A DNA stretch of 64,000 nt from Undaria pinnatifida (taxonomy: Eukaryota; Sar; Phaeophyceae; Laminariales; Alariaceae), in NCBI GenBank assembly GCA_012845835.1, contig JABAKD010000011.1, positions 374,501-438,500 of the forward strand, written 5' to 3'. Shown here piece after piece: positions 21,629 to 30,017 of this stretch. The notes under the pieces were generated by a model, which saw only the letters and a list, made by a program, of their open reading frames with translations, was not told the origin of the DNA and ran no database searches. The position numbers and the translations under genes are program-made. Position 1 is the first letter of the stretch. The number at the start of each line of letters is the position of its first letter.

Positions 21629-22442
21629 CTGGTGCGCCACATCTAATTATAGTATATAGTAGGGTAGTAGTACCGCCCATGCCCCATGGGACGTGTTTGT
21701 TGGTGGAACTGCTGGTCATAGGCTAGCAGTCGGCAGGACTTTCCGACCCCTGATGATGCCTAACGACTACCCAAGAGTATGTAAAATAATGTCCAACAGT
21801 AAACCGCTAGGTGGCGCAAACGCGCTAGCAGCCAAATAGACTACAATAATCGTTTGGTAGTTACTCGTGCCAGTTTTTTTTTACAGCCGTCTGTCTTCCT
21901 GGAACTCTGAAATACAGCACCTGAGAGTAGCTAATATCATCCCAGGTGAAGTAGTACCGCTCATAATGGGAAGGTTTGGTCGGCGAGACTCTGCGACTGA
22001 CATCAAAATATATCGTGCTGGACTTATGCCGGCACGTCGGCTGTCTGAAATGTCCCATCAATAATCGCTGTTAAAGTACCCGTGTACAGGCGGCGCTATG
22101 TATAGCGCGCTAGCCGACAACAACTAACTGCAGCTCACGTTAGACGGCATGTCGGAAAGCGGGAGGACCGAGCTGAAATATCTTTGCCCCGGCCGACCGA
22201 GGGGGACTCGTCGGAGGCGCCGCCTGGGGTCCCGGAGGTACCGCCATAATAGGCACCCCCGTTATTCTACACTATAACAACGAAGAACGTGCGTAGTGTA
22301 TACCTGGTACCTGGTAGTGTATACAGTCCATTGATCTTGGCTAAAGGCCGTTTCGGTTCGCGTTTTGCATGTTTGCACATTAAATAGCAGAGCGTGGACA
22401 GCGCACTCAGCTGCCAAGTGTAGACAATAGAACAGCAGTAGT

Positions 22443-22484
22443 AACATTACAATAGTAACATTATTATGTTACTATTGTAATGTT
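22443..22484. repeat. 19-bp perfect inverted repeat with 4-bp spacer
   Basis: Arm aacattacaatagtaacat (22443-22461), spacer tatt, then the exact complement (22466-22484). It is able to form a cruciform or hairpin. The following DNA has a degenerate 'tgttgctcttctg' repeat. Confidence 0.9.
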
Positions 22485-23611
22485 TCTACCGTGTTGCTCT
22501 TCTGCTGTCATGTTGCTCTTCTGTTGTCGCGTTACCATCATGTCGCTCTTGTTATTTTACGGGAGTAAAACGACGAGAAAAGAGATGCAGGCTGAGGTTC
22601 CCCTTCACAAGAAAACATAAAAACTGGGAGCCGTTTTTGGCATGTTAATGCTGTATACGATATATCCATCATGCTCAAGCTTTTTCTGATAAGGAAGTCA
22701 CCCTCTCCCGCTTGAGAAACCCTGCCTAAGCTACTCGTAGCATGCTTGCTTCTTTCCCACGTTCACCCTTTGTTTTCGCGATGATGCGCAGTATTGCGTG
22801 CTATTCTAAAAAACTTCCAATTATGTATGGCTGAGGTGTTATCACGTTATCACTCCGTCTAACTAGTATTAGCAATAGGAAGAGAGAATGTACCTGGTAG
22901 CAATACAAGGCAGTATAAGCAACATCACGCGGCTCCTAGGCTTCCATTGCAGTGCGGCATCACGGCGAGGTGACCTTACTTAGCGGTATGAAATGGGTTT
23001 ACGTAAGTCGCCGTGGTCGCGTATCACCCCCTGTCCCCTATTCACTGAAGCTACATTTTTCTGTAGGGGAAATCTATACGTGTCCTCGCCGTTGGGCAGC
23101 TCCGCTGGCTGTCTCGCTGCCACATGTGTATTCTGGCTGATTATCCGTAAGCAGCTCAAATTGTAATTCATGCGCTAAATTATCGAAGTACGCTTTGCTG
23201 GTGAACTATCGCTGTTAATATTGGTACATTGCTGTCTCCATCTCCTCGTTTTTTTTTTTTGCGCTTTTTTTTTTTTCGCGCTGAAACTGACCGAACAGTT
23301 CAAAGCTGATTTTGGTACGGTGTGTACTATTACTATCAATGTTAATGTTCGTATAACCGGGATATCACGTGTATCCCCCCCGGGTGCATCACACCGTAAT
23401 AATTACGATATGGCAACCCCCCCCGCCCCCCGGGCGTTGTTGTCTTTCTGATGACGCTAAAGACACTAATGACACTACGGTATTCGTCACTTGGCATGTA
23501 ATACGTGAGTTGGCGTTGCTGAGGCATTGCACGATACCAGATACACGAGGAGGAGCTGCTAACTTCAAACTTTGGCCATCTGCGACCAATCACGGACTAA
23601 AAGACTAAATC

Positions 23612-23885
23612 ATACCGAGTATCACACACAGCTTGCAAAAATGAGTTTCGACAAAATGCTCGATCTCACAGCTGGAGTGTTTTGTTTTTTTTCTTGTAAT
23701 TTATATATTATATACAGCTTAGTCCTGACCATGGCATTAGCAGGGGGGTCACTAACCTAATGGAACGTGTATCCTTCACGACGGTATACACTCACACGCA
23801 GCTTGCAAAGCTGAGTTTCGATCAAAAAATAATCTTCGGTCGATCTCACAGCTGAAGTGTGTTTTTCACTTTTTAAAATACATTG
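23612..23885 (+). repeat. Two solo arms of the foldback family
   Basis: 23612-23700 (gtatcacacacagcttgca, gagtttcgac, gatctcacagctggagtgt) and 23785-23885 (cacacgcagcttgca, gagtttcgat, gatctcacagctgaagtgt) are both in the same orientation as the left arm at 18960. The second carries a 10-15 bp insertion within the arm. Confidence 0.75.
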
Positions 23886-25005
23886 AATAATACCTGGTAT
23901 GTGATATACTACATGATATAATACATGATACAACAATCCTAAAAAGAGCAATGCTAATACACCACAGCAGTAGTTCCATCGAAAAAACGTGCAACGTGAG
24001 CTTTAACGCAGATCACTCGCACACGCTCCCAGAAAAGAAGAAATGTAAGAAAACCAAGGGAAACCCACAAAAACAGGAAAGTGTGCGCGAACCCTATATA
24101 CCTCCCTGCTCTATTAATACCTACGTCCGTTTTAGCATCGATTTAGTTCACCGCCTGCCCTTGCCCTTGCTCCACTCTTCCCTCGCATCTACTTAGCTTG
24201 GCCATCTGTGACCAATCGCAATCAAATCGACGCTCGTATATTTTAGAGGCATTTGCGTCGGACACAGGGAGGGATCGTATCAACCCAAACGAAAGCTAAA
24301 GGAGTTCCGGAAGGCGTGTTTTGTTTTCTACACAATGATCTAGACGGTGCGCATACATGACATGATGTTGTATACCAGGAGGCGTTGCCATGACCTTTTT
24401 TCGCTGTCTGCCCAACCACGACAACTGAATGACTAAAACGCGAGAATTGTGTCCGACACATTTTTGAGCGATCACAAACTAAATGACTACGGCAGATGAA
24501 TACGAACAGCGGACACCCGCACCGCCCTCACGTGGTCACTCCACATCTCCACTTCAAGAAATAGAAATGCATCGGGCGCATTCGACCAATTACGATTCAC
24601 CACGTTTGGGTTCCGCGCATAGCGACAACAAAAACGACAATTATGTCACGATATTTTCCAGAGTCTACCTGGTACACCGCAGTTAGTCGTAGCGTGAGCG
24701 CGCAGCAGTACGAGAGTAGGACCATGCTGCGCCCGTCCCGTCCCGTACGAGTCTTTGAATTTTTGCTGTGTCGTTCGGACAACAATTTTTTCATCGCTAG
24801 AACCAGGAGTGACCGATGCAAAAATCGTCAGTTTGCTCGTCGTATTTTTTTTCCCCCCTCGAAGCTTGAAAGGGGTTAAATACCTAGACTAAACGGCGAA
24901 ATTTTGTTTCGCATGTATGTGCACACGTTGACCAAAAAATCGCGACTGAAGGGCTGAATCATACAACAACACTCGTTCTGTTTGGGACAAAAACGTTTGT
25001 TTCAG
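23886..25005. other. Probable intron; no firm exon
   Basis: An ATG frame at 24483-24686 (MTTADEYEQRTPAPPSRGHS...) reads like a disordered protein region but has no clear acceptor or donor. It could be an exon of the surrounding gene or chance. The rest is unassigned. Confidence 0.35.
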
Positions 25006-25359
25006 GCACAGGAGACGACACAGCCTGGAGCTACAGAGCTCCGGCAGGCGTGCGGCACCGCCCACACCTCTGCGCTGGAAAGAACGAGACTAACTTCAGA
25101 GAGAACCCGACACTCGACCACCTTCCCGAGATTTCCCTTGAGGGAACGCCGACGCTTAAGATCGAGCTACGAGGTGCTGTCCGAACCGCCATGTACGCAG
25201 GCAGCGCCCCGACGAGTAGTGGAAGATAGCTTCAGTGGGGGGGGGGGAGGCGGGGAACCGACCGCGACGATTGTTCAGGCGCCGCTTGTGGATATTTTGG
25301 AGAACAGATCGCCGGAGCCGATGTCGCTGAGGTCGCTGTTGCTTTACGCCAAGCGAAAC
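25006..25359 (+). CDS. RGS-domain protein, exon with the start of the RGS domain
   Basis: 354 nt, 118 codons, phase 0 at both ends. The acceptor is tttgtttcag (AG 25004-25005) and the donor aagcgaaac|gtgagt (GT 25360-25361). The first 80 residues are Arg/Ser/Thr-rich and probably disordered (for example RERRRLRSSYEVLSEPP), with a Gly run. The last part, PMSLRSLLLYAKRN, is the N-terminal helix of an RGS domain. It joins in frame to LMDENILFFLEV at 28734, giving the usual '...LLxYAxx-xxxENILFxLEV' order. Directly after the donor the intron has (TTG)n/(TGC)n. Regulators of G-protein signalling speed GTP hydrolysis on G-alpha subunits at the membrane. Confidence 0.75.
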
Positions 25360-25373
25360 GTGAGTGTGGGGCT

Positions 25374-25460
25374 GTTGTTGTTGTTGTTGTCGATGCTGTT
25401 GTTGTTGTTGTTGTTGCTGTTGCTGTTGCTGTTGCTGTTGTTGTTGTTGTTGTTGTTGTT
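25374..25460 (+). repeat. (TTG)n/(CTG)n microsatellite at intron start
   Basis: About 29 triplets of gtt/gct starting 14 bp after the donor of the 25006-25359 exon. Read-through would give a poly-Leu tract, so the true exon boundary matters for annotation. Confidence 0.9.
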
Positions 25461-25692
25461 TGTACTAGAAGTCCTAGAGGTCCTGCCGACGATGACATCT
25501 GTTTGCGGTATTGGCGCGTACTAATGTACTAGTGTAGTATTAATAGTCCTTTTTTGACTATACACAGTAAAAGGTTACCCAATTGCCTGCCGAAACTAAG
25601 CCCTGGAAAAAACAAGACGATTTATGCACGTACCCAAATGAAGTGATAGCGTGGCCTTGGTTACTATTACTACAGCAGTACCACTAACTGGA

Positions 25693-25757
25693 TGTGCCTT
25701 GTGCCTTGTGCCTTGTGCCTTGTGCCTTGTGCCTTGTGCCTTGTGCCTTGTGCCTTG
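25693..25757 (+). repeat. 7-bp tandem repeat (tgtgcct)
   Basis: Nine near-perfect copies of gccttgt. Simple satellite inside the RGS-gene intron. Confidence 0.95.
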
Positions 25758-26029
25758 CTGTGTTCCCCCGGTAAATACTTGCTCACACAACTAGCCCTAG
25801 AGAGGGACCACCCCCCACAAAGGAACCTCGTCGTGGAGTGTTCTTTTGCTTGGCTTCTGCTTTCCATCTTTTGGGGAGGGGAGGGGGGGGGGAGATGTTC
25901 ATCATGTCTCGCACGGACACATGCTACGGTACGACGGTATAGGTGCACCACGTCGTAGCTCTTTTCTGCCTGCTGAGGGTGGTGGCTTGATAAACTGCTC
26001 TATGCCTTTCCAAGGCCAACGCTTATTAT

Positions 26030-26300
26030 GTTGAGCATAGAACTGAAAGTCCAACCCAATACGAAGAAAAAAAAATCCCATGGCCTACTAGGTGTACAAA
26101 ACAAGTCAATTTTTAAAAAAACAAGAACGACCTTCCAAGGTTTGTGGCTTAACACCTATACAACTGGAAACCCTTTTTTTACAAATTTACTTGAGTTTAG
26201 TATAGGGAGGGGTTTGGGGGCTCTAAAGGGGTTAAGGAGCCTTGGCCTTCCGAAAACATCAAAGCAAAAAAAGGGTATACCTGAACACCTCTATTATACA
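26030..26300 (+). repeat. Dispersed repeat family R3, copy 2 (interrupted by MITE)
   Basis: Contains 'tcccatggcctactagg', 'aaaacaagaacga' and 'ggagccttggccttccg' with 'aaaaaaagggtatacc', as at 7597-8270 and 41846-41960. The MITE at 26153-26231 sits at the TTAA that is intact at 41916-41919. Confidence 0.6.
26153..26231 (+). mobile_element. TTAA MITE (piggyBac-type), 79 bp, intact target duplication
   Basis: TTAA at 26149-26152 and 26232-26235. Left end caCctatacaactgg, right end ggggctctaaagggg. The terminal inverted repeat is roughly CCCCTTTA. The same host sequence without the element is seen at 41908-41930 (gggttaaggagcc). Confidence 0.85.
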
Positions 26301-26319
26301 TGTCGACGGTCTAACCTAA

Positions 26320-26400
26320 CCCCTTTAGAGCCCCCGAACCCCTCCCTATACTAAATCCAGGTAAATTTGACCCCAAAAAGGGTTTCCAGTTGTAAAGGGG
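26320..26400 (-). mobile_element. TTAA MITE (piggyBac-type), 81 bp
   Basis: Reverse orientation, only 88 bp from the forward copy at 26153. Both ends and the core ggggttcgggggct are present, but the flanks have decayed to CTAA and CTAT. Confidence 0.8.
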
Positions 26401-26519
26401 CTATGTTGTGACATCTAACCTGAACCTTTTCTTTGCTGTTTCTTGAAATTTGTCCCAGTCGATGCTGTGTAATGTGTGCGCTATTATGGTGTGCCGCCCA
26501 GTCGGGAAAAATAAGGAGC

Positions 26520-26725
26520 GGTTGGGATATTATAAAAAGGACCGTTTGGATATTAATTATTAATAATACTTAAAAAGTACACCGTTGGGATTATTGATGA
26601 AAGATTTTGAATGAAATGTTCGGATATCAATAACGTGACCGTTTGGGTATAATATGTAAAAAAATACGGTTTGGGTATTAAAAGCAAACATGCCGTTCGG
26701 ATATTTATACAAGGACCGTTTGGGT
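26520..26725 (+). repeat. Irregular repeat of 'gaccgtttgggtat'
   Basis: About six variants (aggaccgtttggatat, gtgaccgtttgggtat, aatacggtttgggtat and others) spaced 35-55 bp apart in AT-rich DNA. No clean unit length. Confidence 0.6.
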
Positions 26726-26946
26726 ACCAGCATTCACTTACAAAAAACGATTCGATTTATTTTATCACCAGAAACGTGGCTGCCGTTCTAAAAAGGGGTA
26801 ACGATAGTTTAGGGTTTAGGATGCAGTCGGGGTCCCTCGACAATGCGGTGCCTCGGCAGATAACAATACCCGCACTAAAAGTGGCAACTCACACTACCAC
26901 GAGATATCAGAGTACTCTACAGGAGGAGCAAGGTCGTGACAAGCGA

Positions 26947-27236
26947 TTTTCACCGCACTAAGCTGCACTCCAGGGTACCGCACAAACGCGGCTTTCACCG
27001 CACTAAACTGGGGGGCCCGCACTAAAGGGTACCGCACTAACGGCATTCACCGCACTAAACTGGGAGACCGCCCTAAAGGGTACCGCACTAACGCGGCATT
27101 CGCCGCACTAAAGGGTACCGCACTAATGCGGCATTCACCGCACTAAACTGGGGAGGCGCACTAAGGGAACCGCACTAATGCGGCATTCACCGCACTAAAC
27201 TGGGGATCCGCACTGAAGGGCATATACCGCACTACC
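26947..27236 (+). repeat. 'ccgcactaa' minisatellite, unit about 57-60 bp
   Basis: About five units of the pattern 'accgcactaa-agggt-accgcactaa(t/c)gcgg-cattc-accgcactaaactgggg'. The 9-mer ccgcactaa occurs about fifteen times. It lies in the RGS-gene intron. Confidence 0.9.
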
Positions 27237-27645
27237 GCGGAAGGGACCACGACTGCTCGCCCAAGTGGAAAGGACGTCGTTGTTTTCGGATTCTAATTGT
27301 TTTTGCTCTAGTATTCCGAGCTGCGGACTGCTTACCTGTGTAACCAATTGTTTTTTTTACTCTTGTAGTTTTGTTGTTCTTTTTTATAAAGTGTGAGCGG
27401 TCGACGTTGGAGCCAGCCGGTATGCCTAGAAAACGACTCAAGCAGGAGCACTTTCCAGGGAGGTTCAATCCTGCCAGAATATATTTTTTTGTCGCTCACT
27501 ATTTGTGTGCGGCAGACTATGATCGTGATCCCCAGTTCGGTTATCGTGGTCCACGGGTCGGAACAATTCTTGAAAAATGAAAAAGCGGCGCAGCCGCGAC
27601 TTCGTCGCGTTTCCCACTTGCGTTTTTTGCCGGTTTTGGGCCCGG

Positions 27646-27840
27646 ATTGGGGTTAGGGTTAGGGTTGGGGTTAGGGTTGGGGTTAGGGTTAGGGTTAGGG
27701 TTAGGGTTGGGGTTGGGGTTGGGGGTGGAGTTAGGGTTGGGGTTGGGGTTGGGGTTGGGGTTAGGGTTAGGGTTGGGGTTGGGGTTGGGGTTAGGGTTGG
27801 GGTTAGGGTTGGGGTTAGGGTTGGGGTTGGGGGTTGGGTC
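27646..27840 (+). repeat. Interstitial telomere-like array (TTAGGG/TTGGGG)n
   Basis: About 32 hexamers, mixing GGGTTA and GGGTTG units with one variant (ggtggag near 27724-27730). It runs without a break from a non-repetitive flank into ggttgggtcgggtc. It lies within the intron between the two RGS exons, so it is internal and not a chromosome end in this assembly. The shorter block at 46308-46367 is in the opposite orientation. Confidence 0.95.
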
Positions 27841-28044
27841 GGGTCTACGCCCGTGCCTTGACCCTATCATCGGAGATGATTCCTATAGCCTATAGCATCA
27901 ACAATCGTGGCAAACACTGAGCCCGAGCCTATTTATAGGAAAATCCATCCCAAATTAGGCTCGAAGAGGTCCTCTAGTTGGAGCTCGTGCTGCACAGCGT
28001 TGGATGGCATTTTTTTGTGATGATAATGTCGTGGCTCCAACCTT

Positions 28045-28350
28045 TTCACACGTCGGGCAGATCTAATGATGTGTATATCTGTGTATGGGAGGGCAGAGAG
28101 ATAGATCCCTGACGCGTACATGATCTGCATGGACTAGATCTTGTTGCCGGATGGGAACCGTATGATCTATCTGCATGACCTATTAGTACTACAGGTTTCC
28201 TGGATTAGATCTGTACTTCATAGATCCTGCATGATCTATCACAACGACCGGTATATGATCTGTATGATCTATATGATGTGTATGATCTAGATTATCTATA
28301 CAATCTATAGATTTATATGGTCAAGATCGTGATCTGTCGGAGGTGTGCAC
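28045..28350. mobile_element. GATC-rich MITE-like element, copy 1
   Basis: Begins ttttcacacgtcgggcagatc and ends gatctgtcggaggtgtgca, a terminal inverted repeat of about 20 bp. The interior is a degenerate tandem of gatctatatgatctgtatg words. Related elements are at 34432-34686, 37056-37430 and 37725-38032. Confidence 0.65.
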
Positions 28351-28556
28351 TATTTGACCCGCTTAATACGCATGCCATCGTGTTATCGTGGTGACGCTTT
28401 TGTCAAATCTCTTGCAAGACTCAACAATAGCGCCGGCATATCTTTGTGCATTTTTACCAGAGGTTCCATGTCCTGCCTAACAAAATCAAACCTGCGCTTG
28501 TTGACGTTGTTACTATTACTATTACCATGTTACTATTAATAATGCAATTCCGACAG

Positions 28557-28588
28557 TTCTAATTTCTAATTTCTAATTTCTAATTTAT
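28557..28588 (+). repeat. 8-bp tandem repeat (ttctaatt)
   Basis: Four copies, followed at 28651-28684 by three copies of the 12-mer 'cttgttgacgtc'. Both lie just upstream of the terminal RGS exon. Confidence 0.9.
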
Positions 28589-28733
28589 TAATAGTCCGAA
28601 CTGTGATTGTTATGTTTATGTTCAATCAATCTTAACACTTTGCGTTTGTCTTGTTGACGTCTTGTTGACGTCTTGTTGACGTATTCCTACCCTTTTCGTC
28701 GCCGTTTTTTTTCTTTCTTTTTTTCACTTGCAG

Positions 28734-30017
28734 CTCATGGACGAGAACATCCTCTTCTTCCTCGAAGTGAGCTGCCTAAAATCCGCGGGCGGCGGCCAGA
28801 AGGAATACCTCTCGCACGTCAAACGCATCTACAACCTTTACATCAAACCTTCCAGCCCGCGAGAGGTGAACATCAGCGGAGACATTCACATCGCAACTTC
28901 CGCAGCCGTCCGGGACGTCTTGAGCCGCCCCCACGAAGATGACGGTAGCTGCGACAGCGACACTTCCACCAGGGTAAAAGTCGGCTCCGACGCTGAGAGT
29001 CCCAAATTAGTCGAAGCCCGAGAACGTTTGGGGGGGGGCGGGGAGGGGGAAGGGATAGCCGCGCTAGCAGCCGCGGGTCGCTTCGAAGCGCTGCGTTCCT
29101 TGAAAGCGGACGCTGCGGGCGGGGGCTTAATCGGTGGGGAGCCGGGAGGACGAGGGTGGAGGGGAACCGTCTCCGTCGCGCGAGCGGCTCGTTCCACGAA
29201 GAGACCAAATAGCCATCGGCTCGCCTCGCGCGATGGGTCTTCCTCTGAATCGTCGTACTCGTCTCCCGATGGGCGGCCACGACGACATTCTAGGTCGATA
29301 TCTCTGCCGGGTGTGAATCCTCTCTTGTTAGACGTGAAGTCGCTCACGGCTCCGCCCACCGCGGAAAGCGCGTTAGGCGATACCGCGCTAGGCGAGATTG
29401 ACGCGGTAGGCGACAGTAGCTCCGCAGGAGGCGAGCGTATCGACTCCAGTAACACGTGTGCGACTCAATTCAGCCTCGAGGAGAGCATCTGCTTTCAAGG
29501 ACCCTCGAAGGTCTCTGGGACGGCTTTGGCGACGAGCAGGAGAACACGGGAACCGTCGGCATTAGCTAGCGTCACAGACGGGGATCGCAGCACGAAGGAA
29601 CGAGAAGCACGATTAGACGGAGGAGGAGTCTCTATTAGACGCCGACGCGATCACAAGAAGTCGACCTGGATTAGCGACCCGGACGATGTTGACTTGAGAG
29701 CGCGGGTGGAGGGGGGACTGGACGCGAGCGAGGAGATTAAGAGGCTAAGTCCGGGGAGCGGGCCCGGCGGGGGGTTCGGGGATCGTTCGATTTTCGATTC
29801 GGCTCAGGGCGAGATTTACGACATTTTGAGGACGGAAGTTTATCCAAAATTTGCCGCGAACGTGCTCGCACGTAATAGGCAAGGCTCGCCGATACCCGCG
29901 ACGCAAGATGTTAATAGTAGTGGTAGTAGTGGTAGTAGCGCGAAGACGCGGGGGTCGGCGACTAGTAAGGTGAAGGTGTTGATGAAGGCCGCTTTTTTGT
30001 CCATGAGGCCCAGTTGA
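28734..30017 (+). CDS. RGS-domain protein, terminal exon
   Basis: Follows a textbook acceptor (long T/C tract, then cacttgcag at 28725-28733) in phase 0. It starts LMDENILFFLEVSCLK and continues HVKRIYNLYIKPSSPREVNI and SGDIHIATSAAVRDVL. These are the central helices of an RGS domain (the ENIxF, IYxxYI and PREVNIS signatures). About 285 mostly Ser/Gly/Arg residues then intervene before RSIFDSAQGEIYDILRTEVY and PKFAANVLARN, the last RGS helices (FDxAQxEIYxxL...YPxF). RGS domains normally have only about ten residues at that point, so this is a very large intradomain insertion. The exon ends with a basic tail and TGA at 30015-30017. The open frame of 1.28 kb in GC-rich DNA supports coding. Upstream exons are at 25006 and perhaps 20301. 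A multi-helix receptor part may lie further upstream but was not found. Confidence 0.88.
   Translation, partial: LMDENILFFLEVSCLKSAGGGQKEYLSHVKRIYNLYIKPSSPREVNISGDIHIATSAAVRDVLSRPHEDDGSCDSDTSTRVKVGSDAESPKLVEARERLGGGGEGEGIAALAAAGRFEALRSLKADAAGGGLIGGEPGGRGWRGTVSVARAARSTKRPNSHRLASRDGSSSESSYSSPDGRPRRHSRSISLPGVNPLLLDVKSLTAPPTAESALGDTALGEIDAVGDSSSAGGERIDSSNTCATQFSLEESICFQGPSKVSGTALATSRRTREPSALASVTDGDRSTKEREARLDGGGVSIRRRRDHKKSTWISDPDDVDLRARVEGGLDASEEIKRLSPGSGPGGGFGDRSIFDSAQGEIYDILRTEVYPKFAANVLARNRQGSPIPATQDVNSSGSSGSSAKTRGSATSKVKVLMKAAFLSMRPS

Larger units (their letters stand above)
20554..23600. other. Intronic or intergenic DNA, mostly non-coding
   Basis: If exons 20301 and 25006 belong together, this is intron. 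It contains (AAC)n, an inverted repeat at 22443-22484 and G/C tracts. A short possible exon at 21888-21942 (acceptor tttttacag, donor cccag|gtgaag) is open in one frame but has no partner or homology. Confidence 0.4.

Noticed and set aside
21230-21640. 136-codon minus-strand frame with a poly-Val run
   Set aside because: Created by the (AAC)n microsatellite; no domain or splice context.
27541-27895. Long Asn-Pro, Val-Arg and Gly-Leu repeat frames
   Set aside because: All are translations of the telomere-like hexamer array in different frames; not genes.
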